A stretch of DNA of 64,000 bases from Streptomyces formicae. GTDB taxonomy: Bacteria; Actinomycetota; Actinomycetes; Streptomycetales; Streptomycetaceae. Below are positions 49,745 to 58,565 of the stretch, piece after piece. Numbering within the stretch: the first letter of the stretch is position 1; each line of letters opens with the position of its first letter. The notes beneath the pieces are model-generated. The model saw only the letters and a list, made by a program, of their open reading frames with translations, ran no database searches and was not told the origin of the DNA. The translations under genes were made by a program, and so were the position numbers. The stretch covers positions 7,006,001 through 7,070,000 of the forward strand of contig NZ_CP071872.1 in NCBI RefSeq assembly GCF_022647665.1, written 5' to 3'.

Positions 49745-50606
49745 GCTTGCTCACCACCCGGTAGAGGCCGTAAAGGCCCACGGAGATCGCGATGTTGACG
49801 ACCGCGACGACACAGGCAGCCGCGTAGTCGGATTCGAGAATCGCCTTGCTGTAGACGAGCATCGGGAGCGTCGTGACGCCCTTGGCCCCGGTGAAGAGCA
49901 CGATGCCGAATTCGTTCAGGCACATGACGAGGACGAGGCTGCCGCCGGCGGCGAGCGCGGGGAGCGCCTCGGGCAGGATCACCTGGCGCACGATCCGGGC
50001 CGGGCGCGCGCCCAGTGAGGAGGCGACCTCCAGCTGGGCGGTGTCGAGTTGCGAGAACGCGGCGAGCAGGGGGCGCATCACGAAGGGCGTGAAGTAGGTG
50101 ATCTCCGCGAGGAGTACGCCCCAGGGCGTCGTCAAGAAGTGGAACGGTCCGCTCGACGCGCCGGTGACGTCCGTCCACAGGCCGTTGGCCATGCCGACGG
50201 TGCCGTAGATGAACAGCAGCGCGAGCGTGATGAGGAAGGACGGGAAGGAGAGGAAGACGTCGATGAACTTCGCGACCGCCTTGCCGCCCGGGAACGGTAC
50301 GAACGCGATGATCAGCGCGAGCACGAACCCGAGGACGAGACATCCGACGGTCGCCCCGACCGCCAGCCACACGGTGGTGACCAGCGCCTCCCGGAACGCC
50401 TCGGACGCGAAGACGTCGGCGTAGGCACCGGGGGCGAGGGACTCCTGGACGACGAGGGCGAGGGGGTAGAGGAAGACGAGGCCGAGTACGGCGACGGGGG
50501 GCAGCGCCCAGACGAACGGCGGGATCCGCCGTTCCGCAGCGCCGGAACGGGCGGGCACGACTCCCGCCGGGCGCTCCTGCGTCAGCGGGCCGGCAGGACT
50601 AGCCAT
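49731..50606 (-). CDS. ABC permease of the aminophosphonate-type importer (first)
   Basis: 291-aa permease, PotB/PhnU-like. An N-terminal Pro/Ala tail precedes the first helix (FVWALPPVAVLGLVFLYPLA). The EAA-type loop is EVASSLGARPARIVRQVILP. The ATG at 50606 overlaps the ATPase gene end by 8 bases. Heterodimer partner of the second permease. Confidence 0.87.
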   Translation of the reverse strand: MASPAGPLTQERPAGVVPARSGAAERRIPPFVWALPPVAVLGLVFLYPLALVVQESLAPGAYADVFASEAFREALVTTVWLAVGATVGCLVLGFVLALIIAFVPFPGGKAVAKFIDVFLSFPSFLITLALLFIYGTVGMANGLWTDVTGASSGPFHFLTTPWGVLLAEITYFTPFVMRPLLAAFSQLDTAQLEVASSLGARPARIVRQVILPEALPALAAGGSLVLVMCLNEFGIVLFTGAKGVTTLPMLVYSKAILESDYAAACVVAVVNIAISVGLYGLYRVVSKRAGA

Positions 50607-51654
50607 CGTTCACCCCTGCGGCCAGCAGCACTCCGTCCTCCGGTGCGAAGTGCACCGTGACCTCGTCCCCCAGGGACGGTGTCTCGCGGAGCTCGCGCAG
50701 GTCCGCCTTCAGGCGGTGCCCGTCGACGTCGACGTACAGCCGGTGCGTCGCCCCCCGCCACTGCACCTCGGCGATCCGGCCGCGCAGCGCGTTGGGCCCG
50801 TCGCCGAGCCCGACGAGGTGCGGGCGTACGCACAGCGTGGCGGTGGCACCCGGGACGGCCTCGGCCGTGGGCACCTTCAGCTGCGTGCCGGCGAACGACA
50901 CGGTGCCGGAGCCCACGGTCACCGGCAGCAGGTTCGCGTTGCCGACGAACGACGCGGTGAACTCCGTGCGCGGCCGGCGGTACAGCTCCTGCGGGGTCCC
51001 GCAGTCCTGGAGCCGGGCCTTGTCCATGACCGCGATCCGGTCGGCCAGGGTGAGCGCCTCGACCTGGTCGTGGGTGACGTACAGGATCGACACGTCCGGC
51101 AGTTCGCGGTGCAGCCGGGCCAGTTCCGCGAGCATCCCGCTGCGAAGTTGCGCGTCGAGGGCGGACAGCGGCTCGTCGAGGAGCAGCACGTTCGGCCGGA
51201 TGGCGAGCGCGCGGGCGATGGCGACGCGCTGCTGCTGGCCACCGGAGAGCTCCCGCGGGTACCGCTCGGCGTAGGCCGCCATGCCGGTCATCTCCAGCGC
51301 CTCGGCGACCCGGCCCGGGATCTCGCTCTTCGGGGCCTTCTGGGCCTTGAGTCCGAAGGCGACGTTGTCCTCGACGCGCAGGTGCGGGAAGAGGGCGTAC
51401 TGCTGGACGACCATGCCGATGCCGCGCTGGTGCGGCGGCAGCGCGGTCACGTCGCGGTCGCCGATGAACACCCGCCCGGAGGCGGGCCGTACGAATCCGG
51501 CGACCGCGCGCAGGGCGGTGGTCTTGCCGGAGCCGGAGGGCCCGAGGAGGGCCATGACCTCGCCGGGTTCGACGGTCAGGTCGAGGCCGTCGAGGACGGT
51601 GTTGCCGCCGTACGCGACAGAGACGTGGTCGAAGCGGATGCCGCTGCGGCTCAT
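50599..51654 (-). CDS. ABC ATPase of the aminophosphonate-type importer
   Basis: 351-aa ATPase with Walker A GPSGSGKTT, signature LSGGQQQRVAIARAL, Walker B LLLDEPLSALD and a C-terminal TOBE regulatory domain (about 245-345). This length and domain order are those of PotA/PhnT-like subunits. Its ATG overlaps the upstream hydrolase stop (ATGA). Confidence 0.9.
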   Translation of the reverse strand: MSRSGIRFDHVSVAYGGNTVLDGLDLTVEPGEVMALLGPSGSGKTTALRAVAGFVRPASGRVFIGDRDVTALPPHQRGIGMVVQQYALFPHLRVEDNVAFGLKAQKAPKSEIPGRVAEALEMTGMAAYAERYPRELSGGQQQRVAIARALAIRPNVLLLDEPLSALDAQLRSGMLAELARLHRELPDVSILYVTHDQVEALTLADRIAVMDKARLQDCGTPQELYRRPRTEFTASFVGNANLLPVTVGSGTVSFAGTQLKVPTAEAVPGATATLCVRPHLVGLGDGPNALRGRIAEVQWRGATHRLYVDVDGHRLKADLRELRETPSLGDEVTVHFAPEDGVLLAAGVNDG

Positions 51655-52388
51655 ATCCCGGCCTCCGCGAGGAGCTCCGGCAGCTCGGCGACGGAACCGA
51701 GCACGTGCGTGGCGCCGTTGGCCGTCAGCTGCGCCTTGTCGTGGGCGCCGGTGAGGACGCCCGCCACGACGCCGGCGCCCGAGCGCACGCCGCAGACCAT
51801 GTCGTACGACGTGTCGCCGGCGACCGCGATCTGCTGCACGCCGTCCACCGCGCCCGTGCGCAGGAAGGCGGCGAGCACCATGTCGGGGTAGGGGCGGCCG
51901 CGGCCGCCCGCGTCGGCGGGGCAGAGGGTGAGGTCGGCCAGGTCCCGCCAGCCCAGCGCGTCGAGGATGGCGTCCTGGGTGACGCGGGCGAAGCCGGTGG
52001 TGAGGACGACGGTCCTGCCCTGCTCGCGGAGCGCCTCGACGGCGGCGCGGGCGCCGGGGATCTCGGCGATGTGGCCGCCGTCGACGAGTTCGCCGTACGC
52101 CTCCTCGAACGCCTTGTTGGCCGCCTGGGCCCTGGCCTCGTCGCCGAAGAGGTGGCGGAAGACGGAGATCTTGGACTCGCCCATGGTGGCGCGCACGTAT
52201 TCGAGCATGTCCGGCATCGACTCCGGTGCGGCGCCCAGGCGTTCGGCGGCGGTGGCGAAGGCCCGCTCGACGAGGCCGCCGTCAGCGACGGTCGTGCCGG
52301 CCATGTCGAGGACGACGAGGTTCAGCTTCTGCGCGGTCTGCGCGGTCTGCGGGTTCTGAAGGTCCTGCGGGTTCTGCGGAGTGGTCAT
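51651..52388 (-). CDS. Phosphonatase-like HAD hydrolase (PhnX-related)
   Basis: 245-aa HAD enzyme of the phosphonatase-like group (TIGR03351 type). Nucleophile Asp28 is in VVLDMAGTTVADGG. Lys73 in MGESKISVF matches the Schiff-base lysine position of phosphonoacetaldehyde hydrolase, which releases phosphate and acetaldehyde from phosphonoacetaldehyde. AGDTSYDMVCG is HAD motif IV. The N-terminal 20 residues are a Gln/Asn/Pro/Thr repeat. It lies 7 bases after the FAD oxidoreductase gene, the recurrent pairing for this family. Confidence 0.85.
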   Translation of the reverse strand: MTTPQNPQDLQNPQTAQTAQKLNLVVLDMAGTTVADGGLVERAFATAAERLGAAPESMPDMLEYVRATMGESKISVFRHLFGDEARAQAANKAFEEAYGELVDGGHIAEIPGARAAVEALREQGRTVVLTTGFARVTQDAILDALGWRDLADLTLCPADAGGRGRPYPDMVLAAFLRTGAVDGVQQIAVAGDTSYDMVCGVRSGAGVVAGVLTGAHDKAQLTANGATHVLGSVAELPELLAEAGI

Positions 52389-52395
52389 GTGGGGT

Positions 52396-53571
52396 TCACC
52401 AGCCCAGTTCGTCGGCGGTCTTCTCGGCGATGGCGGGCGAGCACGTCATGCCGCGCCCGCCCGGTCCGGTCACCAGCCATACGCCGTCGCGCACCTGCTG
52501 GCGGTGGACGACGCGGGTGGGGGTCCCCCCGGCGGAGCCAGGGGGAGTGTCGGTGCACTGCGCGTACACCCCGGCCCAGCGTCGGCGGATCTTCGGCAGC
52601 GGCCGGCCGAGGAAGCCCTCGATCACCTGCGTGAGGTGCTCGTACGGGTCCTCGACAGTGTCGAAGGCGAAGGGGTGTTCGTACTCGTGGGTGTCGCCGA
52701 TGGTCAGTCCGCCGTCGCGGCGCTGCACCATCAGCAGCTGCATCTTGTGCGCGGCGGCCGCGGGCTGCTGCGCCTGCCCGGCGTTGAGCGCGTCGAGCGC
52801 CTCGGAGGCGTAGGCCGGGTAGTAGCGGAAGGAGTCGGCGTCGGCGACCGAGGTCGTGAGCGGTTCGCCGAGCGGGTCGGTCTGCGCCATCTGGAGGCGT
52901 ACGCGGCGGACGGGGATGTCGCCTGCGATCTCGCGGACGAGCCCGCCGAGCCAGGCGCCGGTGCACAGCACGACGGCGTCGCCGCTGTGCACGTCGCCGT
53001 GGTCGTCGCGCACCGCGCTGCGTCCGTTCTTGCTGGCGTCCTTCCTGGTGTCGATGACCTCGCGGACCTCGCGGCCGGGGAGGAAGGTGTACCGGCCGGA
53101 GGCCAGCAGCGCCTTGCGCAGGGCGAGCTGTGCGGTGCGGGGCTCGACGGCCGCGTCCCGTTCGCAGTGGAGGGCGGAGACGAACTCACCGCGCAGGGCG
53201 GGGTTGATGGCGCGTGCCTCGTCGGCGGTGACCAGCTTGTAGCCGCGGGCGGCGGCGTCGGGCCGGGCGACGGCGGCTTCGGCGACGGCGAGTTCGAGAT
53301 CGTTGCGTACGGGCGTCAGCGAGCCGATGGCACGGAAGCCGAGCTCCGGGACCCGGGCGCCGATGCCCTCCCAGAGCTCACGCGCCCGCAGGGCGGTGTC
53401 CAGCTCCTCGCCGCCGGCTCTGCCGCTGACCCATATCTGGCCGAAGTTACGCAGGCTCGCGCCACGGGCCTCGGCCTCCCGCTCGATCTGTACGACCTCG
53501 TGGCCGCGTTCCACTGCGTGCCAGGCGTGCATGGTTCCCACCACGCCGGCTCCTACGACGATGACTCGCAT
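52396..53571 (-). CDS. FAD-dependent oxidoreductase of the phosphonate operon (TIGR03364 type)
   Basis: 391-aa DAO-fold flavoenzyme. The FAD-binding VIVVGAGVVGTMHAWHAVERG is at the N-terminus, with SLRNFGQIW and the C-terminal GPGGRGMTCSPAIAEKTADE closing the fold. Enzymes of this family always travel with the phosphonatase-like hydrolase. Members have been reported to oxidise aminoethylphosphonate derivatives (hydroxylated or N-methylated) to feed phosphonoacetaldehyde-type intermediates; which one applies here is unknown. First gene of the operon. ATG at 53571 follows GAGGAC. Confidence 0.85.
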   Translation of the reverse strand: MRVIVVGAGVVGTMHAWHAVERGHEVVQIEREAEARGASLRNFGQIWVSGRAGGEELDTALRARELWEGIGARVPELGFRAIGSLTPVRNDLELAVAEAAVARPDAAARGYKLVTADEARAINPALRGEFVSALHCERDAAVEPRTAQLALRKALLASGRYTFLPGREVREVIDTRKDASKNGRSAVRDDHGDVHSGDAVVLCTGAWLGGLVREIAGDIPVRRVRLQMAQTDPLGEPLTTSVADADSFRYYPAYASEALDALNAGQAQQPAAAAHKMQLLMVQRRDGGLTIGDTHEYEHPFAFDTVEDPYEHLTQVIEGFLGRPLPKIRRRWAGVYAQCTDTPPGSAGGTPTRVVHRQQVRDGVWLVTGPGGRGMTCSPAIAEKTADELGW

Positions 53572-53645
53572 GACCGCAACGGTCCTCGGGGGCGGTGACC
53601 CGAGGGGAGATGATCGGCAACGGGACGGTGAACGGCCCATGAGGC

Positions 53646-53658
53646 TTGGCCTAGACCC
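53646..53658 (-). promoter_or_regulatory. Candidate GntR/HutC-type operator before the phosphonate operon
   Basis: TTGGCCTAGACCC contains GGCCTAGACC, one mismatch from the perfect palindrome GGTCTAGACC and close to operators of HutC-subfamily regulators (DasR; PhnF TGGTATAGACCA). It lies 75 bp before the FAD oxidoreductase start and next to a HutC-type regulator gene. Confidence 0.5.
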
Positions 53659-53719
53659 GTTACGCTTCCGTGATATTTGAGCGAGGGACCCCGTCGAACG
53701 GGTCAGCCGCCGGGGTGGC

Positions 53720-54487
53720 TCACGTACCCAGGTGCGCCGAGAAGCTGAAGCGGTCGCCGCGGTAGAGCGTGCGTACGCGCTCCAGGGGCCGCTTGGCCGT
53801 GTCGCGCGAGATGCGGTGGATCAGCAGCATGGGCAGCGCGGGCGGGGTCCCGATGAGGAGCGCCTCGCGGGGCGTCGCGAGGACCGTCTCGATGCGCTCG
53901 TCCGCGTCGCCGAACTCGATGCCGAGCCGGTCGCGCAGGTAGGCGTAGAAGGAGGAGTCGGGGTCGAAGTCGGTGTCGAGCCGGGGCACGCGCGCGACCG
54001 CGACATACGTGCTCTCCACGCCCATCCGCTCGTCGTCCGCGAGCAGCACACGCTCCATGTGCCAGACGGGCTCGCCGCGCTCCAGGCCCGTCTCGTCGGC
54101 GAGCCGCGGCGGACAGGGGAAACGGTCGAGAGAGATCAGGTTACGGCCGGGCGTACGGCCCTGGCGCCGGACGCCCTCGGTGTAGCTCGCGAGCGAGAGC
54201 GGCTGCTCCAGCTTGGGGCCCGCCACGACGGTGCCCCGGCCCTGGCGGCGCAGCCGGCCCTCGAGGAGCAGCTCGCGCAGCGCCTGGCGCACGGTCTCGC
54301 GCGACACCTCGAACCGTACGGCGAGGTCACGTTCGGTCGGCAGCAGTCCGCCTCCGCCCAACTCCTCTATCAGGGCGGCCACTTGGGCCTTGACGGTGAA
54401 GTACTTGGGGATGCGGCCGTGCTCGGGGATGCCGGAGCGGACGGGCGCACCGGGGGCCAGGTCGTCCGGGTAGTTCAGATGGTCCAC
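53720..54487 (-). CDS. GntR/HutC-family regulator with UTRA domain
   Basis: 255-aa repressor-type protein. The winged helix (about 30-95) has LPTERDLAVRFEVSRETVRQAL, and the UTRA ligand-binding domain (about 115-250) has ERVLLADDERMGVESTYV. GTG start at 54487 without a clear ribosome-binding site. It is upstream of and in the same direction as the aminophosphonate operon, separated by 148 bp, and is probably its local regulator. Confidence 0.9.
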   Translation of the reverse strand: MDHLNYPDDLAPGAPVRSGIPEHGRIPKYFTVKAQVAALIEELGGGGLLPTERDLAVRFEVSRETVRQALRELLLEGRLRRQGRGTVVAGPKLEQPLSLASYTEGVRRQGRTPGRNLISLDRFPCPPRLADETGLERGEPVWHMERVLLADDERMGVESTYVAVARVPRLDTDFDPDSSFYAYLRDRLGIEFGDADERIETVLATPREALLIGTPPALPMLLIHRISRDTAKRPLERVRTLYRGDRFSFSAHLGT

Positions 54488-54522
54488 CGGGGGATGTTCC
54501 CAGACGTTTGTGAACGACCGGG

Positions 54523-55403
54523 TCAGTGGCGTCCGGTACGGAGGCGGCGGGCACCCGCGAGGAGCAGGAGGCCGGCGGCGACGAGCGCGGTCACGGCGGC
54601 GACGAGGCCGATGTCGGGCTGCGTACCGGTCGGGGCGAGCTCGTCGCCCGGGGGCCTGCTGGCGTACGGCTGCTCCTCGGAGGCGAGCAGGCTGAACGGG
54701 TAGTCGCCGGACTGGCCCACCCACTCGCCGTCGAGGCCGCGGCGCTGGACGACGGCGGCGTTGGCGACGATCGAGTCGGCGAGGGTGTCCAGGGCGGGGA
54801 AGCCGAGCCGGACGGGGATGGCGACGGTGGCGTGGCCGGGGACGACGAAGCCGTCGCCCCCGGCCCGGCTCTCGCCCCCGGCTCGGCTCTCGCCCTCGAA
54901 GGCGCCGACGGCCTCACCGTGGTCGGTCTGCTCGACGACGACCCGCCGCCAGGTCCCGCTGCCCGGGTCGAAGAACTCCATCCGGACCCGGGCGGGTGCG
55001 ACGGCGTGGTCGCGGCCGGCGAGCACGACGACCGGGTGGACGCTCCGGCAGGGCTCGGCGGTGGTGTTGGTCAGCTCGACCGTGAACTCCCCGGGGCCGG
55101 ACCCGGCGCGGAACGCGGCGGGTCCGCCGGTGATCCTCGTGGCGATGGGGAAGCCGGAGACGCGCACGTCACCGCAGACCGGCTGCTGCGCTGCGGGGCG
55201 GGTCGGCGCGAGGGTGGGCGTGGAGGCGGAGGTGGGCGTAGAGGTGGGCGCGGCCGTGGCTGTGGAGGCGGGGCCGACCGAGGCCGTGGGGGCGGGAGGG
55301 ACGGGGGGACAGGGGCGGCGGGCGCAGCAGCCGGGCCCGAGAGGACGGCGGAAGCGAGGGCAACCGCCGTGACCGGCAGAGCAAGGGCCTTGCGCATACG
55401 CAT
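54523..55403 (-). pseudogene. Surface protein with LAPTG sorting signal, frameshifted
   Basis: The signal peptide (MRMRKALALPVTAVALASAV) starts at 55403 in one frame. A Thr/Ser/Pro/Ala linker (TSTPTSASTPTLAP), a beta-rich domain beginning PVCGDVRVSG and the C-terminus are in another, so one base is lost in the G-rich tract at about 55286-55310. The C-terminus reads LAPTG, then GLVAAVTALVAAGLLLLAGA and Arg-Arg-Leu-Arg, a complete class E sortase signal (LAXTG, as in chaplins). If the shift is a sequencing error the product is a wall-linked protein of about 293 aa; otherwise it is an inactivated gene. Confidence 0.78.
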
Positions 55404-55548
55404 GGCGCCATCAAAACCGCCCGCCGGGTCCGACGCCGCACGGAAGGGCCGAACAGCCGCCGCGCGTCCCTCCTCTCAGCGTATTTTCGCCGGCGTGCGG
55501 CCGGCTCCTGAGGGAGGAGGGCCACTCCGGCCCGGCCTCGGTGCGGCC

Positions 55549-56766
55549 TCAGCGGGGGTGGGACACGTACGCCACCTCGGCCCGCCCGAACACCGGAGCG
55601 AGCAACAGCTGCGCCGCGCCCTCGGCGACCCGGTAGGCGCCGCCCCCAGCGGGTGCGACCCGCGCCCGGGTGCGTGAGACGAGCGTGGCCCGCACGCCTC
55701 GTATGAACTCGGCCTCGGCCGCGGCGACGACGCGGCCGCCGAGCAGCACGCGGTCGATGTCGAGCAGCTCGACGAGGTTCGCGACACCGGTCCCGAGCAC
55801 CCGTGTGGCCTCGTCGATGTCGCCCCGGGCGACGGCGGCCAGGCACAGCGCCTCGATGCACCCGCGTTTGCCGCACTCGCACACCGGTCCGTCGAGCTGG
55901 ACGACCTGGTGGCCGAACTCCCCGGCGCCCGTCCGCACGCCCCGGTACAGCGCCCCGTCGAGCACCAGCCCGGCCCCTATCCCGGTGCCCAGGTGCAGAT
56001 AGGCGAAGGACCCTCCGGTCCCGCGCAACAGCAGACCGAGGGCGGCGGCGTTGGTGTCCTTGTCGAGCACGACCGGCAGCCCGAGCCGGCAGGCCAGTTC
56101 GTCCCTCAGCCGGTACCCGTCCCACTCCGGGTATCCGGTGACGCGGTGCGGCACGCCGGCTGCGTGGTCGAGCGGGCCCGGCATGGCGACCCCGACGCCG
56201 AGCACCCGCGCCCCCGCCGTCTCTCCCGCGTCCGGGCCGCCGCCGTCCGCCGCACCCTCGGGCAGGGAGCCGGCCAGCAGGGTCCGCACCTCCTGCGTCG
56301 CCTGTCCGGTCACGGTGTCCGGACCCGCGCCGAGGTCGAGGGAGACGACACGGGTGGCGATCCGCGTGCCGGCGAGGTCCAGCAGGACGGCGGTCAGCTC
56401 GTCCCGGTCGAGCTGCACCCCGACCGCGTACGCCGCGGACGGCACGAGGCGCAGCACCGTCCGTGGTTTGCCCCCGGTCGAGGCGCGCCGTCCCGCCTCC
56501 GTGACCAGCTCCTCGTCGCGGAGCCGGGCGGTGATCTTGCTGACGGCCTGCGGGGTGAGGCCGGTGCGGTCGGCGAGTTCGAGGCGGCTGATGCCGTCCT
56601 CCCTGGCGGTGCGCAGCAGGTCGAGCACCAGGGCTTCGTTGTGGTTGCGCAGCAGCGGCAGATTGACGCCGAGGGCTCCGCCTCCGCCGCCCGGGTGCAT
56701 GGCCGCGCCCGCGCCCTCCCCCGGCGCTCCTATCGCTCTGGCCCTGTTCACCCTCACACCCCCCAT
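55549..56766 (-). CDS. ROK-family transcriptional regulator
   Basis: N-terminal winged helix (NEALVLDLLRTAREDGISRLELADRTG, about 40-100) fused to a ROK sugar-kinase-like domain: VLGVGVAMPGPLD, LDKDTNAAALG, HLGTGIGAGLV, and the zinc site CECGKRGCIEAL. About 405 aa from the ATG at 56766; GTG at 56751 or ATG at 56700 are alternatives, all with weak ribosome-binding sites. It is divergent from a Gfo/Idh/MocA-UPF0303 operon and probably controls it through the palindrome between them. Confidence 0.88.
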   Translation of the reverse strand: MGGVRVNRARAIGAPGEGAGAAMHPGGGGGALGVNLPLLRNHNEALVLDLLRTAREDGISRLELADRTGLTPQAVSKITARLRDEELVTEAGRRASTGGKPRTVLRLVPSAAYAVGVQLDRDELTAVLLDLAGTRIATRVVSLDLGAGPDTVTGQATQEVRTLLAGSLPEGAADGGGPDAGETAGARVLGVGVAMPGPLDHAAGVPHRVTGYPEWDGYRLRDELACRLGLPVVLDKDTNAAALGLLLRGTGGSFAYLHLGTGIGAGLVLDGALYRGVRTGAGEFGHQVVQLDGPVCECGKRGCIEALCLAAVARGDIDEATRVLGTGVANLVELLDIDRVLLGGRVVAAAEAEFIRGVRATLVSRTRARVAPAGGGAYRVAEGAAQLLLAPVFGRAEVAYVSHPR

Positions 56767-56788
56767 TGTGCGCCCCGCTTGCACTTTG

Positions 56789-56801
56789 GCAACAGCGTTG
56801 C
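56789..56801. promoter_or_regulatory. Palindrome between the ROK regulator and the oxidoreductase operon
   Basis: GCAAC-AGC-GTTGC, perfect 5-bp arms, in the short divergent gap. A second small palindrome GTGGACCAC follows at 56806-56814. Likely regulator-binding region. Confidence 0.5.
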
Positions 56802-56826
56802 TTAAGTGGACCACATGGTGGAGCAC

Positions 56827-57948
56827 ATGACTGGCACTGGCAGTGGCGCGGGTATCGGATCCCGCCCCACCGGCCCCATCCGCGTCGGACTCGTCGGCTA
56901 CGGCCTCGCGGGCTCCGTCTTCCACGCCCCGCTGATCGCGTCGACCGAGGGCCTCGTCCTCGACACCGTCGTGACGTCGAACGAGGAGCGCCGGGAGCAG
57001 GCCCGCGCCGAGCTCCCGGGCGAGGAGCTGCGTTTCGCGGCCACGCCCGACGAGCTGTGGTCCCGTGCCGATGAGCTCGACCTGATCGTGATCGCCTCGC
57101 CGAACAAGACCCACGTGCCGGTCGCGACCGCCGCCCTCGAGGCCGGTCTCGCCGTGGTCGTCGACAAGCCCATCGCCGGCACCGCCGCCGAGGCCCACTC
57201 GCTGGCGGCCCTCGCCGAGGAGCGCGGCCAGCTGCTCTCGGTCTTCCAGAACCGCCGCTGGGACAACGACTTCCTCACCCTCCAGCGGCTGATCGAGGAC
57301 GGCGAGCTCGGCGACGTCCAGCGCTTCGAGTCCCGCTTCGAGCGCTGGCGCCCCCAGCTCAAGGGCGGCTGGCGCGAGTCCGGCGCCCCGGAGGAGATCG
57401 GCGGTCTCCTCTACGACCTGGGCAGCCATGTCGTCGACCAGGCCCTGGTCCTCTTCGGCCCGGCGGTCCGGGTGTACGCGGAGTCCGACGCGCGCCGGCC
57501 CGGTGCCGAGACCGACGACGACACCTTCATCGCCCTCACGCACGCCGGCGGCGTCCGCTCGCACCTGTACGTCAGCGCCACCACCGCCCAGCTCGGCCCC
57601 CGCTTCCGGGTCCTCGGCTCGGCCGCCGGCTACGTCAAGTACGGCCTCGACCCCCAGGAGGCCGCACTGCGCGACGGCAAGCGCCCGGCCGCCGGCGAGC
57701 CGTGGGGCGTCGAGCCGGCCTCCCTGTGGGGCCGGGTCGGCTCGGGCGAGTCCCCGCTCACGGGCGGAGGCCGGCCCGTCGAGACGCTGCCGGGCGACTA
57801 CCCGGCGTACTACGCGGCGATCGCCGCCGCCCTGCGCGACGGCACCCCGCCCCCGGTCACCGCCCGCGAGGCCGCCGCCGCCCTCGACGTCCTGGAGGCG
57901 GCCCGCCGCTCGGCCCGCGAGGGCATCACCGTGGAGCTCGACGCATGA
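56827..57948 (+). CDS. Gfo/Idh/MocA-family oxidoreductase
   Basis: 373-aa NAD(P)-dependent dehydrogenase. Rossmann motif RVGLVGYGLAGSVFHAPLI, DKPIAG (catalytic Lys region) and LLYDLGSHVVDQAL (His) mark the family. Relatives oxidise sugars, inositols or their derivatives; substrate unknown. The ATG at 56827 is preferred because GGTGGAG precedes it; ATG at 56815 and GTG at 56806 are in frame. The stop overlaps the next gene start (ATGA). Confidence 0.88.
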   Translation: MTGTGSGAGIGSRPTGPIRVGLVGYGLAGSVFHAPLIASTEGLVLDTVVTSNEERREQARAELPGEELRFAATPDELWSRADELDLIVIASPNKTHVPVATAALEAGLAVVVDKPIAGTAAEAHSLAALAEERGQLLSVFQNRRWDNDFLTLQRLIEDGELGDVQRFESRFERWRPQLKGGWRESGAPEEIGGLLYDLGSHVVDQALVLFGPAVRVYAESDARRPGAETDDDTFIALTHAGGVRSHLYVSATTAQLGPRFRVLGSAAGYVKYGLDPQEAALRDGKRPAAGEPWGVEPASLWGRVGSGESPLTGGGRPVETLPGDYPAYYAAIAAALRDGTPPPVTAREAAAALDVLEAARRSAREGITVELDA

Positions 57949-58430
57949 CCGCCGTCCCCGCCCCCGCCGGCGCCCCGGACATCGCCACGCTCGAGGCCCA
58001 GGAGCGGCAGCTGACGCTGCGCCGCTTCACCCACGACGACGCCTGGACGCTGGGCTCGATACTCGTCGAGCTCGCGCACGAGCGCGGTGCGCCGGTCGCG
58101 ATCGACATCCGCCGCGGCCTGCAGCAGCTCTTCCACTGCGCGCTGCCGGGCTCGACCGCCGACAACGACGCCTGGATCGACCGCAAGCGGCAGGTCGTGG
58201 AGCGGTACGGCGAGAGCTCGCTGCTCGTCGGCAGCCGTTTCCGCGCCAAGGGCACGACCTTCGAGGAGTCGTCCCGCCTCGACCCCTACCGGTACGCGGC
58301 CCACGGCGGCTCGTTCCCGGTCCGTGTCGAGGGCGCGGGCGTCATCGGCACGGTCACGGTCTCCGGCCTCCCCCAGGCCGAGGACCACGCGATGGTGGTC
58401 GAAGCGCTGACCCGCCTCCTGTCCACCTGA
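57945..58430 (+). CDS. UPF0303/HbpS-like heme-degrading-domain protein
   Basis: 161-aa cytoplasmic protein of the GlcG/HbpS/DUF336 fold, UPF0303 branch. Typical segments are DDAWTLGSILVELAHERGAPVAIDIRR (in part), DRKRQVVERYGESSL and GVIGTVTVSGLPQAEDHAMV. Members near sugar dehydrogenases have no defined reaction; extracellular HbpS binds heme, but this protein has no signal peptide. Translationally coupled to the oxidoreductase. Confidence 0.82.
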   Translation: MTAVPAPAGAPDIATLEAQERQLTLRRFTHDDAWTLGSILVELAHERGAPVAIDIRRGLQQLFHCALPGSTADNDAWIDRKRQVVERYGESSLLVGSRFRAKGTTFEESSRLDPYRYAAHGGSFPVRVEGAGVIGTVTVSGLPQAEDHAMVVEALTRLLST

Positions 58431-58432
58431 CC

Positions 58433-58469
58433 CCGCGGAGGGGGTGAATCCCCCGCACCCCCTCCGCGG
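58433..58469. terminator. Convergent terminator after the UPF0303 gene
   Basis: Perfect 13-bp stem (58433-58445 with 58457-58469), 11-base loop, beginning 3 bases after the stop codon. Confidence 0.85.
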
Positions 58470-58565
58470 CACCTCCTGGGCGGGCCCGAGCCGTGAGCGC
58501 GCTCGCGGGCCACGCGCCCGGCCCCGCCCGAGAGCCCACGCGTCCCGGACCAGGCGTCCTTCGGG

